Source of the DNA: Congeria kusceri | Taxonomy: Eukaryota > Mollusca > Bivalvia > Myida > Dreissenidae | Assembly: GCA_027627225.1 (NCBI GenBank) | Contig: JAPFQT010000035.1 | Location: forward strand, 1,031,501 to 1,095,500 | DNA: 64,000 nt | Direction: 5' to 3' | Shown: positions 23,490 to 36,039 of the stretch, in pieces | How the letters are laid out: the number at the start of each line of letters is the position of its first letter | Position numbering within the stretch: position 1 is the stretch's first letter | Position numbers and translations under genes: made by a program | The notes under the pieces: generated by a model | Seen by the model: only the letters and a program-made list of their open reading frames with translations | Database searches by the model: none | Told to the model about the DNA's origin: nothing

Positions 23490-24120
23490 CTTGATATGGA
23501 ATCGGACTGTCAATATTTCCAGCGGAAGGGGAAAGACTGTGGAAGCCAACCTGGTCAATGAGTTCCTTAATAAGAAATTTAAAGGTATCATTATTAGTAT
23601 TATTATTTATTTTCATTATTATGATTATTATCATTATTATAATTATCATGATTATTATGATGACATTGCAACTATGATAATAAATTCTTTAGCTAAATTT
23701 CATTTTTCTATTCTTTCACAGAAAGTCTGCGCTCTGTAGGACCCCACCTAACAGAGCGCACAGTAGAGCGCCACGGTAAGCTCACGGGTGGAGTGGGCAA
23801 GGTACTGGATGAAATGTACGGCGAATTAACTAAGATTCCAGCTGAAACTTCATCCAGAAAAGAACATAAACGAGAGTGATTTGTTTGCGATGACGGCCTT
23901 GTTGAAACCGGAGCATCTGACAAGACATTCCAATGAACGATTCTACCAATCTGTTCCAAATATAAGGAACAACATGAACATTGACGCTTACAAGTTTAAA
24001 GCAAAGCTGTCGAATCTTTCTAAACGGCTCGACTCTTACAGGCAACGAAAAGCTAAGACCGAAATATACTGTTCATTGCCACTGCCCTCGGCTGAACATT
24101 TTGATCCTGCAGATATGACA
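23489..24120 (+). pseudogene. DUF6589-like protein fragment, two exons, frameshifted
   Basis: The first exon starts after 'attacaag' and reads LIWNRTVNISSGRGKTVEAN then LVNEFLNKKFK, with donor AAAG|GTATCA near 23584. After a ~135-bp intron rich in att/atc, acceptor TTTCACAG near 23720 leads to SLRSVGPHLTERTVERHGKL, VGKVLDEMYG and then a stop at 23877. One base over, the frame continues ESDLFAMTALLKPEHL and YKFKAKLSNLSKRLDSY, so a single-base shift near 23872 broke it. The NRTVN...N-x-FLN-x-x-K pattern resembles the C-terminal part of DUF6589-type proteins, which are frequent in invertebrate repeats. That family name is from memory and moderate in confidence. Confidence 0.5.
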
Positions 24121-25751
24121 GCTTATTATAATGTTCATACAATATGTTTTTTATTTTTCTTCATGATGTGTGTACAGTATGAAGCGCACACATTGTTATT
24201 TTATGTTGTCTTAACGTTGCTGCTTTGTTGTTGTTTATTCATGCAATTTGATAAAACAATAACACAAATACATATGTACATTTAAGGCACAATTTGCAAA
24301 GTGAAAAGATCTCGGTGTTTCTGTTCTAGTTTTTTTATATTGTGGCGAGTTGCAAGACTCATTTTTACGTTTGCTGGACATTGTCAAATGAAATGAAGTA
24401 TTGTTCTGTAAGCACTGAAATATATTTATATACCCTCATATCTATGCTATATAAGTCTTTAATCGTCATAACTGAGCATTAAATTACAACAATACATGAC
24501 AGAATAGATACCGACTTAGTGTGAACACATTTACCTTTGTCGATTCGGTAATTAACTCCATTTTTATAATCCCTCCTTTAGTCCTCTCATTAATCCATAA
24601 CAAATTTCATTACAAGTTGATTTAGTCGCCGCCTGTGTGATAATCAACCACAATCGGGAGCAATTAAAAGACAAACGGTCGACCATAAACATTATTTTCA
24701 CAAGAGCCATTTTCCCACTTTACACCAATTAACACCACGTGAGGTTAATCATGACTGTGCTTATCGAGTCATTACTCGCATTATCAGCTGAAACTATTTA
24801 GACTGTAAACCAGTCTGAGCAGATCTCGCTCTCGTGAGACTTGGCTGCTTTCGTTTTTTTTTAAATTAAAATCTGGTTTTTCCAAAGTTGGGGGTTTTGG
24901 AGTGTTTGAGCCAATTGAGATTTTATTGAGCCAATTTCTGATTTATTTCGCCAATGGCTCAAATGGCGATCGCCAGCGCGAGCCCTGTGTTCATGTTCTC
25001 TGTATAGTGAATTTTGCTATGAAAAACTATAGTGTTTAATTTTTCATGTAAGATCTATATACGTCTCTGTCCATTTCAGTTAGAATTGAGTATTATTTGT
25101 AAAGATTTACGGTACCACGCTGAGCGGTATTATTATTGCAATTATTTCTCCGTCACACACACAGTATTGTTTCTGTGTTTTCCATTTTATGTGGCTGTAA
25201 TAAACAGATTAATCTGAATTTGAGTAGTAGTTTAGAAATAAATGAAACGTACCGGTGGACCTACTTTATGAGATACATTCTGTTGGATATTCTCGCCAAT
25301 ATTCCCGTCATTTTTATTGCATGTTATCAAGTTTTTATAATATAATACATATTTAAAAAATAATGTTTCGTTTTAATTTTCAATAAACATTTGTTATGCA
25401 TATTAATCATACTTTTTTTTAATTAGTAGCACCAGTCCGTCACGTTATTTCTAAGTCCCGCTAATATAACGTCTTGTAAAATTATGCGTACATCCTTCAT
25501 AACCGTGCTGAGAAGCATCTGCGTCCTGATTGGATAGTTAAAACACCTGAGCTATTTTTATCATGGCTGTCGAGAAAACACCGTTGATGTAAACATATCT
25601 TAAACTCCAATTTAAGATCATTTTCAAGCTATATTTTTTTATGAAATGACGTGAATTCTACACAGTATATGTTGCATCTACAACCAGATGATTTTATTTT
25701 GATATCTGAGCGATATTTTTGAAAATTTGACATTATGATTTTCCACCACAT
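24121..25751. other. AT-rich non-coding stretch
   Basis: It includes the tail of the 23881-24285 frame, which becomes hydrophobic and low-complexity after 24120 and is probably not coding. No further exon or element border is supported. Confidence 0.4.
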
Positions 25752-25862
25752 AAATGGACCAGCAAATTTAGCCCCTTTTAAAAAGTAGCACTAAATTCGC
25801 GTTAAAAGTCTCATTTATTCCAGCCAATTTAGCCCCTTATAAAAAGTAGCACTAAATTTGTT
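25752..25862. repeat. Two copies of a 33-bp motif
   Basis: 'atttagccccttttaaaaag' + 'tagcactaaatt' occurs at about 25768 and again at about 25829 with one substitution. The motif starts with aattta and ends with taaatt, so each copy is weakly palindromic. Confidence 0.7.
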
Positions 25863-26606
25863 TTTTATGTTGACTTTTTGGCATGCAATTGGTAAATTAA
25901 TGTTTATACTTAATGTTCAATCATTGTTAAATGAATAATGAGTGATAAAAAAGAAATTGCAGCTAGAAAAGCTTCCGACATTAATTCATGTCGGAATGTT
26001 GCCACAGGAAAATAGCACTTACCAATATGAGGTCGGTGTATTATATATAGGAGTAATGATTATTTATGTACAATTTAAGTGATGAATTCATTCATTTTAT
26101 GTCAAATACTATTACTACAACTGAAAAGAAAACTTACTATTGTGGAAAAGTTCGGGAGTTGTGTGCAGCAACAAAGTATGACCTCATACATTTAATCATA
26201 ATCAACCTGATTAACATTAATCACTCTTTGTAAAATGTACGATGTGGTCAATGCACGAATCTCACTACACAAAGGGAGACAATCCAGTCAGTTGCTTATA
26301 CTATACATACATGTCTGTGACAGGCGAGTTACGTCCCTTGTGTTGATTCCAGCATTGCAGAACGTTTCTTTACTATCGAGTCATCACAGCTCGTACTTTG
26401 CAGAATCTGCACCACGTCTAACGTTGCAGATGTATAATGCTTATGTGAATCAGTCACATTCTAGTTATTAGACGAATTTAAATGCAAATTACTGGATCCA
26501 TGAGCTCGTACCACCTTCCTGGACCCGTTAATGTAAACCCCGTCAAAGCATCCGTATGCGCGCGCAACTATTCTGGCAATCGCTAGAACAAATGCTAGTA
26601 TTAGCT
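25863..26606. other. Non-coding stretch
   Basis: No supported feature. Confidence 0.4.
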
Positions 26607-26970
26607 AGGGGCGTAGCTTCCTTTAGGCACTATAGGCACGTGCCTATACCCATACATTTTTTCCAGAGATGAAAATTTTAAATATGTCAAAAATGCTATA
26701 AAAACAAGAAAGGGGGATGGGGGTGAGGGGATCTTTCTTGGCTGTGTTGATACTTCATTGTTTAATGAGTCGATTACGTCAATATGAAATAAATGTCATG
26801 AAACTTACTCTTTATTTTAGAACTTTTTTGTACATTCCGGGTTTAGCTAAAGTTAGTTGTTTGTGGCCAAATACGAGTATAAACACTCATGACCCAATTA
26901 TCGCTTACAGCGTCAATTTGTAGATTCCACCTATTGTGCATATACATTTTTTAACCCAAGCTACGCCCCT
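26607..26970. mobile_element. MITE with AGGGGCGTAGCTT ends (364 bp)
   Basis: AGGGGCGTAGCTT and AAGCTACGCCCCT are perfect 13-base inverted repeats. 'ttagcta' is present on both flanks, shifted by one base, and may be the target duplication. GGGGCGTAGC-type ends are common among hAT elements, so a hAT relative is likely but not shown. Confidence 0.7.
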
Positions 26971-27109
26971 GTTAGCTATACAACATCAGAGTGCTTATTG
27001 CCGATTTCTAAATATACTACTGAAACTTTAACAATGAAGAACATCTTTAATTAGCATATCTTCATGATTACGATTACAAATTCACATTTGCTAGGAACAA
27101 CAAATATGT

Positions 27110-27940
27110 ATTGATCTCCCCTGTTACGATTGATCACCCCTATGATTTTTTTATCTCCCAAGTTATGGATGATCTCCCCTGTTACGTTTGATTTCTCCTG
27201 TTGTGATTTATCTCCTCTGCTATGATTCATTTTCCTTGTAATGATATAATTTCTCCGGTGACTTTTTTTATACCCCTCCCATCTGTTACTATATATATGT
27301 ATTATTATTTATCTCCTCTCTTATGATATATCTGCCAATATTGATCTCCAATTATATGAGTGATCATCGTTACTACCTTTATCCCCTGTTATGATTTATC
27401 TATCATGCTATCATTGCTATGAGTTATCTCACCCGTGATGAGGTTTGATTCATCTCTTTGTCATTATTTTCTCCCCTAGTACGATTTATCTCCACTCTTT
27501 TAATATATCTCCCCTGTTATGATTTATCTTCTCTGTCACTATTCACCCCCTTCCTGTAATTTATTCATCTCTTCTGCTACGATTTTTACCCCTCTTATGA
27601 AGATATCCCCAGGTCCCTAACGTATAGACGGCGTTTTGACTTATACATGCCCTGATTTTCACCATTACTGTACTTAACGCTGTAACGATTTATCAACACC
27701 TGTATGAGTGATGTTCTATACGGTGATAGATCTCCCCTATAATGTATGATGACGTGTATGGTTGATATCGCATGTAATGACTGATCTCCGCTGTTGTAAT
27801 CGATCTCCCTTTTTTTATTTATGTGTCGCCTTGTATGGTTGATACACTGTTTGTGATTAATTTCACTTGATATGATTGATCTCATGGTTATGATTGAGCT
27901 CCCTTGTTATGATAGCTCTTCTGTGTTATTATTGATGTCA
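27110..27940. repeat. Degenerate ~20-bp minisatellite, copy 2
   Basis: Diverged units of 'tgttatgattgatctcccc' as at 6680-7380, more eroded here (many units read 'tatctcccctgttatgattt'). The minus-strand frame at 27595-27885 is a product of the repeat. Confidence 0.8.
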
Positions 27941-28180
27941 TTCAGAAACACGTTATACATTTTGCCATGTTACATATTCAGAAATGTACACTATGTTTTT
28001 TATTCATTGATGAATACATTTGTATATAATGTAGTATTTGTTTAGCTCATTCAAGATTACAGAACTTGTTTAAGAATATATAGTAATGCACAGTGGGCTT
28101 AATTAACAGAAGGGTTTTCCGGGGTAGATAGATTGTTACAAAATTATGTAAATGACACAATTATAAGGTATTAACGACAC
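27941..28180. repeat. Flank of dispersed duplication (partner 7500-7700)
   Basis: 'cagaaatgtacactatg', 'gtagtatttgtttagctcat' match 7539-7625. Confidence 0.5.
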
Positions 28181-28187
28181 ACACACG

Positions 28188-28412
28188 AAGTAAGATGCTG
28201 GCTTCACAATCCAGGAGTCGCACATTCGAGCCCCTGCTACACCCTAACCTACTAAATCATCTTGTGCATGATACGTTCTAAACCGAGGTGCAGCGTACGA
28301 TGTGTTTTAAACCGAGCACTTGAAAGACCCAGTGTTGCCTCTGGATGAGGTGTCTTGTATCGGAGGGAAACCCAGAGCACTCAATACAAATGCACCACAC
28401 ACACATTCCGTA
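28188..28412 (+). mobile_element. tRNA-derived SINE (AC-tail family), 5'-truncated copy
   Basis: 'gctggcttcacaatccagga', 'cacattcgagcccctgctac' (eroded B box), 'aaccgaggtgcagcgtac' and 'aaagacccagtgttgcctct' follow the same order as 40046-40330. It ends 'ccacacacacattcc', the worn AC tail. Confidence 0.8.
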
Positions 28413-30560
28413 CTGTACTATGTGTACTAAAGGTACTAAAATATCTCTTAATGTTGGTGTTGCTGTACGTTAGACGCGTCGGACCTGTTTCCAGTTACGT
28501 CAACTGGCACATGTACACTTGTGCGCGAGGATATCGTGTAATCGCAATACTACCAATCGAATAGTTATACCGTACTGCTAATAACACAACAACCACCAGC
28601 GCCATCACAACCAATACACTCACGTGAAAGTAATTTGCTTACAGCCGCAATGTTCGACATACCGGTAAATTCTGATCATTATTATTAATTTGAATACACG
28701 ATGAATATTCGTTCATCGTTGATTTTGAGTCAATTTTCGGGTCTGTATACGTATAGTTGGTAACAAACAGATCAATAAACTAGAAAGTATTCGGAGAGCT
28801 CGAGGTTACAGCCCTGTCACGAAAGGTAACTTACCTAGCTTACTTAACAATTTACTTTGCCCATTCCCAACCTTCAGAATTTTTGTTAGGTAAGGTGCCG
28901 ACAGACGACAGAAACAGCCTCCTCACAAACAACGGCAACACAAACAATTCTCCTAAGCATATATACTCGTAACAAAACACGTTTAGCCGCATATTAACTA
29001 CTTATGTCAAATACAAATGTACTACATAAATGAATTATAAATAATATGATGAATACACGCAATAGACAAAGAGATAACATTCCTATACATCGACTGAATT
29101 ACTTTATAAACTGACAATGTCATCATCCGCATGTAACGAAAAAAAATACAATAAAAAAGGTTTTTGAATTCTAAAATAACGGTTTGTAGAAGTGCTAACA
29201 AGTCGTTACTAAGAAGATTTATTAATTCGGGCCCAGGACAACTTCGCTATTTACTTTATGTCTTTGCATTTCAATATTCTCATTCTTACTGCTATTAATG
29301 TTCTCTACCATCCACATTCCAAGGTTATTCCAGCATTGAATGTATGGCCAATAATTATATTGATGCAATTAGGCGTAAACAAATTGTTTGTTTCCGCTTT
29401 CCCACATAATTTATTTTCCGCCGACCCTACACTATTTTTTGCCTATCAATCAGTAACTTTTTTCGGATTTTCGGGGAAAAAGAGCAGTTTTCGCTTATAT
29501 TATAAGTTTCTTTGTAGAAATATATTTTTTCTATGAGCTTTTTTTATAGTTAAGGTACAGTTCTTTGTTTTGATGCGTTGAAACATTTTGCATGCACCCC
29601 AATATACTTAAACTGTGTGGTGAATAAGCGGCAATAAAAAAAAGTTAAAGAAAAAAAATACATTTTACCTCCCCTGCTAGATTTTTTTCGGAGATGTAAG
29701 CGGAAACCAACCATTTTTTTTTTTTTGCCTAACTGTACGGACGAATGTTAAAGGGGGATTTTTAACCACAATTTTGCGCCAACGAGCACTTTTACATGGA
29801 ATTTAGGCTGCACTAGTAGCAGTCGAAGTAGATAGGTAGTAGAAATCTTGGCATGTTCATCTGTATTGGGTCAGTTTTACGCTGAATAAACAATCAAATT
29901 GAACATTGCATTACTTTAAATCACATAGATGTTTAACGTGAATGTTAAATGCATTAAATTGACCCATATATAATGACGAGGTACAGTGTCATGTGTCCTT
30001 TCAATATCGCATTAAACGAATCCCACGATTTATTTAAATGTGGTTGCAAATAGATATTATGGCTAAATTAAGGCAATAAAAAATTAACTGAATTTGCTTG
30101 TATGAACACGAATCTAGTCAATTTTAACTACCCATATGTCATAGACAAATTAATTTTATTGATTTTGCATTATACACCAACCCACACCAAATAGATTACA
30201 GTTTTGATATTTTGTTGCTCCGTGAGCTCCATAGGAATATCGAAAGGAAATGTGTATTAAATGGCGGCCCCCCAAAACGTGGGCCTGATCTGATATTAAA
30301 TGTAGCTCAGCTGTTGTATGTCTAAAAAATAATTGTAGTGTATATAGTTATTAAACATTCTGAAAAAAAAGAAGAAGATATACGTGGATAAATTGGGTGT
30401 TTGTATTTTTAATGAGCTTCATTAAGCTTTTATTTAACAGATACAAATACTCTGATATCAACCTGTTTGCGGTTATGCTGCTTTTATAATCTTGTCAACA
30501 AACCAACATCATTAAATTTACATACTAGGATATAATACTTGTGTAATAAGGTATTACATA
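28413..30560. other. Long non-coding stretch
   Basis: 28740-28870 still resembles 8400-8480 (duplication flank). Beyond it there is no exon, RNA or clear TIR. Homopolymer T run at 29715-29727. The 29258-29536 plus frame has no splice context or family signal. Confidence 0.4.
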
Positions 30561-30840
30561 TTAAAGCAGCAGTCCAGAAATATGTTAATAAAATACAACT
30601 TTGCAGAAATCGTCTTTGTGGACATCTTATTGATCAAAATAAACGCATTGAAATCGGTAAAATAATAACGTTTTGGTAACTTTTTATCTGCATACAATAG
30701 CTGTTGATGCCTTTGGAGTAAATGATCATGTACATCGATAATCAGTGTATACTCCGTTCGCACCAAGCGTTTTCGAACATAGACATTATAAAATGCCTTT
30801 CGTATATAAGAAACAGTATTCAGTCGAATAACCGTCATTA
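30561..30840 (-). mobile_element. TTAA-bounded MITE, copy C (inverted, truncated)
   Basis: It starts TTAAAGCAGCAGTCCAGAAA, the reverse complement of the right end of copy A. The rest, read on minus, gives 'actgtttcttatatacgaaa', 'agttaccaaaacgtta' and 'atttcaatgcg' in the same order as copies A and B. The other terminus is missing. Confidence 0.7.
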
Positions 30841-30885
30841 CAGTTTATTAGAATTAATGTCAATTTAAAATGTATTGCATTATGT

Positions 30886-30980
30886 TGGGGGGGGGGGGGG
30901 GGTTGAACCCAGCGTGAGAGGCAGACACTTTAAAGAGCGAAAGAGCTATCCCAACAGCAAGATTGTTGGAACTGCCTTAA
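30886..30980 (-). mobile_element. Poly-G run and SINE-like copy (partner 18136-18260)
   Basis: A run of about 16 G precedes 'ttgaacccagcgtgagaggc', 'gagcgaaagagctatcc' and 'caacagcaagattgttgg', the inverted order of 18136-18260 including its hairpin. Confidence 0.55.
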
Positions 30981-31134
30981 ATGCCATTCACTAAACATGT
31001 TTTATATCTGGTGAATACTCGTTTTCAATTACTGACATGGGGTTTTCTCCATATCCAAACATACAGCATTTATGTATTTCCCAAAACTTCTTGTATGTAA
31101 TTTAATGTGTATTTATGCTATATCTTGGTTTCAG

Positions 31135-31251
31135 CAGTTGTATTTCACCATGGCAGGTACAGGGTTCCTCATTCACTATGCACAGAGAGGCTCCGGCAGT
31201 GTTTCTTGTCGCCATTACTCGATTGGTGAACGCAACAGCTCAAAGCCAGAG
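31135..31251 (+). CDS. Exon candidate 1 of an unrecognised plus-strand gene
   Basis: Acceptor TTGGTTTCAG and a strong donor CCAGAG|GTATGT bound 117 bases. Two frames are open: one reads MAGTGFLIHYAQRGSG and ends in phase 0; the other reads GSSFTMHREAPAVFLVAITR then LVNATAQSQ and ends in phase 2. The second looks more like a folded helical segment, the first contains a possible start. No flanking exon fixes the phase. No family recognised. Confidence 0.4.
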
Positions 31252-32795
31252 GTATGTATTGTTGACTGATACCGTGAGAGAATGTCACCGCTAAATCGTT
31301 TAGTATTAGTGATTTGTAACCTCATTGAGTTGTTGTTAATGTAAGCTCTTTATAAAGAGTTATTCCGCAACCACTTTTTTTGGCATGCTACATTGTTGCT
31401 GCACAAATTTGTTGATTGAAAAGCCTTTTGAAGCCGTGTTGGTCCTTAATGCAAGACAATCTAGTGTTATTATTGTCATTTATGTACGATTCTCTTTTTC
31501 CATTGTTCATAATGGAAAACTTACTACAGTTTGTACCCTATAGATTCATACTTACTCAACAAGTTACTGTCAGTGTGTTTTTTGTTGTTGTTTTTTTTCA
31601 TATACGTTAGGTTTTATCATGTGTCAATATGTGCTCTACACGTGCATCTTCTAAGAAACATGACCGTTTTGATTACTTTAACATTCATTTGAGGTGAAAT
31701 GTTCACCTTTAGGCTTCTTTGTTTACTTATTTAGTACTTTGACTATATTTTGCTTGGTAACATTACATTGACTGTTAAAAGTCTATTATTAATGTGAAAC
31801 TGGGATTAAACGCATTTGCTATCTATTCTGATTATCGTATTTACATGTCTAGTCAAATTAATTGTCAAGTTATATAATATCTGTTCATTTTGTTACAGCT
31901 TTTCGCAATAATAAACCAATGAAGAAACTAGTTGCTGCGTTCTGGTACAGATACAGTTCCATCCCAGGGTAGGGAATTAATGTGCAGTTATTCCATGTAG
32001 AAACTTACAGAGCTAGTAATTATATGACCAATATTTATAATTCTAGTTACTATATGCCATTGTTCTATTCTTTTATCTAGGCTCTCATAAATTATTAATT
32101 ATTTCATGGGCAGTTTGAGACAGTACAGAACATTGGGAAATTCCATTTAATTGTGAAAATGTTTAGAGAAACTGTTAATTTGGCTGAAATTCAGGATGTA
32201 CAGTACAGCTCTAGTGAAATAGATATTTTACTTGCTGTCACAGAGTCGGAATGTTAGATGCGAGTAATTACTTGGCGAATCTAAGTGGAGTAATGCTGAG
32301 TGGTAGCTGATAATCGCCCAAAATCCTGCAGAGTTACGAGTACGTGTACAACTGATAGACAACTATTTTATATGTTTGCGCAATACACAGCTTTACTTCA
32401 CGTCCACTTGCCTCTCATTCAGAATCGAGGGGGCTCAATACATATACATGCTAATTTGTTATCAGAAGGTAAATCAGCTAAATGACGTTAACAAAAATGT
32501 TGCAGCTGGCAAAAAATAAACCTGAAGGTTATATTGAACTTGACAAGGACATTTGATTCTGCATGGAGTGGCATTGCTTGGAAATCATACATTTAAAAAA
32601 AACTAAGATAATTCAAATTGTAATTAAAACCTTTGTAGTTTGAAGTGTGTAGACTCAAAAATATATTTGACCACCTTCATAGATGTGTATTACTTTATAA
32701 TTGTACATGGCACAGATGTACGTTTGTGAGTTTCCTAGACTTTTGAGCTTGATTGAAGCGAAGAGATACATGTACCATTCTTGCTTGGATTTCAG
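31252..32795. other. Intron-like AT-rich stretch
   Basis: A weak exon candidate at 31898-31966 (acceptor TTGTTACAG, frame NNKPMKKLVAAFWYRYSS, donor-like GTAGGG) does not join in phase with its neighbours and is not called separately. Confidence 0.35.
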
Positions 32796-32962
32796 AACCT
32801 GAAGGGATTCATGAGGAGCTAATACATCAGGAATGTAGAGACCCTGTGCTGGCAGAATGGGCTAAACTGTCACTCCACTTCTCTGGTATGGTGCTGAAAA
32901 AATGGCCTACGGGAATTCTCCATCCAAGATCTGCCTTCCAAAAAGGCATTTTGAACTTGACA
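32796..32962 (+). CDS. Exon candidate 2 (unrecognised gene)
   Basis: Acceptor TTGGATTTCAG, then 167 bases open in only one frame: EPEGIHEELIHQECRDPVLA, EWAKLSLHFSGMVLKKWP, TGILHPRSAFQKGILNLT, ending at donor ACA|GTAAGA in phase 0. Composition is protein-like with mixed helical character. Entry needs one base from the preceding exon, which exon candidate 1 does not supply in its phase-0 frame, so an unseen exon lies between or one border is wrong. Confidence 0.5.
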
Positions 32963-33099
32963 GTAAGACATATGCTCATTGTTTTGCAATTTCTATGTTT
33001 GTATGAGGCAACATTTTAGTAAATAAAAAACTCCTTAAGTTTAATGTTGAATTGTAACAAATAGTCATTTCAGTATCATAAGATAAGAAGATAAACACT

Positions 33100-33870
33100 G
33101 CTGGTTATGCCGCCCATCGAAGATGGCGGGATATATTGGTTTGCTAATGGCGGTCAGTAAGTCTGTCGGTTGGTTTGTCGGTAGAACACTTTCGTTTCCA
33201 CTCTCTAGGTCCAGCAGTTTTCATCCAGTATTCACCAAACTTCATACAAATGTATGTTTGTATAATATCCAGTTCAAGTCGATAAACAGCCAAATCGCCT
33301 GAGAAATGATGAGTTATGGCTCTTGAATTATCTGAAATTGGCCTTTTCAGCCGTTTTCGCTCGCCAAGTCTAACAGTTGTGATTTGATCTTAACCAAACT
33401 TAGTAAACATATTTGTAATAATAATGTCTAGGTCAAGTTTGATAATCAGCCAAATCACCCGAGGAATTGTGCAGTTATGGCCCTTGAATTAAATCTAAAA
33501 TGGTCCTTTTTAGCCTTTTCCACTCTCTCTCCAACAGTTTTCATCTGATCTTCACCAAAACTTCATGAAAATGTTCGTAACAATATATTCCTGGCCAAGT
33601 TTGATAACCAGCCGAATCCACCCAGGTATGTTGAGTTAGTGCTCTTGAATTAATTAAAATTAGCCTTTTAAATCGTTTTAGCCATTTTTGGTCTCTAAGT
33701 CCTACAGTTTTCATCCGATATTTGCTAAACTTCATGAAAATCTTTTTATTATATGTAATATCTTGGTAAAGTTTGATGGCCAGCCAAATCACCCAAGAAT
33801 TGTGGAGTTATGGCCCTTGAATTATCTGACATTGGGCATTATAGCCATTTCTGCTCTCTAGAAACTGTTA
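33100..33870. repeat. Interspersed repeat with ~165-bp subrepeats (GATGGCGGG family)
   Basis: It begins 'ccgcccatcgaagatggcgg', then 'tctgtcggttggtttgtcgg' and repeats of 'cagttttcatccgat', 'caccaaacttcatgaaaatg' and 'gagttatggcccttgaatta' at about 33210, 33370, 33530 and 33700. The same family begins at 55567 ('ccccatcgaagatggcgagg'). Confidence 0.75.
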
Positions 33871-33897
33871 TGAACTATAATTGCTATTGCGCTACTG

Positions 33898-33899
<2 letters not shown>

Positions 33900-33930
<31 letters not shown>

Positions 33931-33932
33931 AA
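33900..33932 (+). repeat. (GAT)n microsatellite
   Basis: About ten uninterrupted gat triplets, with further GAT/GAG-rich sequence at 33996-34060. Confidence 0.9.
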
Positions 33933-35873
33933 ATACAATGCAATATTAAGTATACTACTGAAACTGCTGCTGCTGGTGTGCGCACTCCAGCACCAGATGA
34001 TGATGATGATTATGAAGAGGAGGAGGATGACAATTAGGACAGTGATGACAGGCAGAAGGAGGAGCATGACCAGGCGTTCTTCACCTGATGGCACTGTTTG
34101 TTACCCCCCCCCCGCACCCCCCTTAAATGCCAGGGTCATGACTGGGAGGAAGAACTGTAAGTAGTCCCGTTGGTGAGTACGGATCTGTAAGTAATGGTGC
34201 TATACCAGAGTGCGTCAGTTCTAATTACACAAGGTCCTCAACATGACCAGGCGGTCAACACTCATACCACACACATCATCCTTCGTCATCCCTTGTGCTT
34301 CATGTCAGTCAAATCAGTTCATAGGGCACAGCTTCTGCGTATCCGGCGCATCTTAGAATACTGTATGAAGCTAGTACCATGCTAACACCATGTCCATTTC
34401 CACATCAACCTTGTCATATAAATACGTTGCAACGCTCTATCGTATATCATTGTTTTCTCATTGAATTTGGACGTAGAGGCATTATTTTACGTTGATCCAC
34501 CGCTGATGCAGTGCTCACGCACTACATACATAGGAAATGCGCTGAAATGACTTCATTAGCATTGTGAACTCGTACACAGATCTGATACTGACTTGTAGCA
34601 GTCCTGAGCTGTCTTTATGGTGGTACAAAGATGTCCAAATGAGCGCATTGCACATGCGTAGCACCAATGGGGAGAAAGCGCTGCATCAAGTCCCCATGTA
34701 GGTACTACAGTCTTAAAGTCCTTAATGCGTCATTAATTCATCATAAACGCGCTTCAACTGTTACAAATACATCATAAAAAGGTTCATGCTACGTCCTTGT
34801 TTTTCCCCCTCCTCACTACGCAAGGTCCCTGATACATATCCCTTGGTCCTCAACATGTCAAAGGCCGTCCTTACCACGTCCTCGCAGTTGATGTGGTAAG
34901 GACGGGCTCTGGTGTGAAAGGGGTATAAGCGTTGATGTTACATTTTTACATTGAACTCACAATCACAAGATCAGAAGGCGGACACCTGCACCACTGTAAA
35001 TCTGCAATCACGTAGACATTGTACATTGTAGAACTGTTACAATATTTCACTGATTTAAGAGTAACACAGAGACTTAAATGAATTTGCAATCAATAGAACT
35101 TAACAATAACATAGAAACATAGATGAATTTGCTAATGACAGTGATTTCAGTCAAATCCTTATAAGTTGAAACTTGCTATTTGCAAATTCTTGTTTGCTCG
35201 AATTTTGTTTCAAGTACCAACTGTTCTGCAATTTATTTTCATATAAATTTCTTTTGTTTGGCTCAAATTATCTGTTTTATTTTCGGATGGCTCTAGGTGT
35301 ATGTCCTGGTCCCGGTCTCATTTTTCCTTCCATATATTGTGTGTTTGGAGTAAAGTCGTGTCCAATCGCTAATTTATAAAATGACCAGGCTAGTGTCCAG
35401 CGGAGAATAAAGGATTTTTGGCTTCAAAACTTTCACACATTCATATATTATGGTCTGTCCAAAATTAATTCCCAAAATTTACCACTTATGGTAAAAACCA
35501 CAAGGTTTGTAGAAAACTTCGTTGCAGATTATATTGGTAGAAATACTGCGGGCAATTCTAGTCAAAAGAAAAGTTATATTGTTTATTATATACGTATTAT
35601 TTTGTTAAGTTCTCTTCCATAAATATTGCACATCTATGCAAAAAAAAAATTAATTGAGCCAAACAAGTCCTCAGTCAATGACCTAAAACAGTCTGCATGT
35701 TTAAATACTCTTTAGTCAGGAGGTTTGGGAGAAACAGACGCAATGATGTCTGAAAACAGTTTCTGGCTAGCTGAAAGTTTTGGTGGCTCAAAGTTTTTGT
35801 GCTGGTCTGGGCAGCTTTGAGGTAAGAGAGTCGATTGTACCAGTTGTTTTATTCAATAATGTCTTATTTTCAG
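33933..35873. other. Intron-like stretch
   Basis: C run at 34105-34120; hairpin at 34867-34906 listed separately. No exon supported. Confidence 0.4.
34867..34906. other. 12-bp stem hairpin
   Basis: CGTCCTTACCAC and GTGGTAAGGACG are perfect reverse complements separated by about 16 bases ('gtcctcgcagttgat'). No following T-run or other hint of role. Confidence 0.6.
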
Positions 35874-36034
35874 TTGCCATCGTGGTGAAATGTCTAGCCT
35901 GTTCCTGGCGCTCACCTGCTACTCTGATGCTATGCCATCCCTGGATGCCGTGCTGGTCAGGCCATCTGGAGGAACACAACCAGTACCTCCGGAGTGACCA
36001 CAGGCCATCGACCATCCCTTCAGCCTACACAGTG
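35874..36034 (+). pseudogene. Exon candidate 3, probably interrupted by TGA
   Basis: Acceptor TCTTATTTTCAG and donor ACAGTG|GTAAGG bound 161 bases. The protein-like frame reads GEMSSLFLALTCYSDAMPSL, DAVLVRPSGGTQPVPPE, a TGA at about 35994, then PQAIDHPFSLHSG. A second frame is fully open but gives an odd W/C/H/P-rich composition. If the first frame is right, the exon carries a nonsense codon. The LFLALTCYSD...DAVLVRP segment has beta-strand-like alternation, but no family is recognised. Confidence 0.4.
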
Positions 36035-36039
36035 GTAAG

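Noticed and set aside
23881..24285. Membrane protein suggested by the hydrophobic tail of this frame
   Set aside because: The hydrophobic part after 24120 arises from T-rich sequence beyond the recognisable fragment, and no start codon context supports a separate gene.
33976..34164. Arg/Met-rich plus frame
   Set aside because: It comes from GAT/GAG-rich low-complexity sequence next to the (GAT)n tract.
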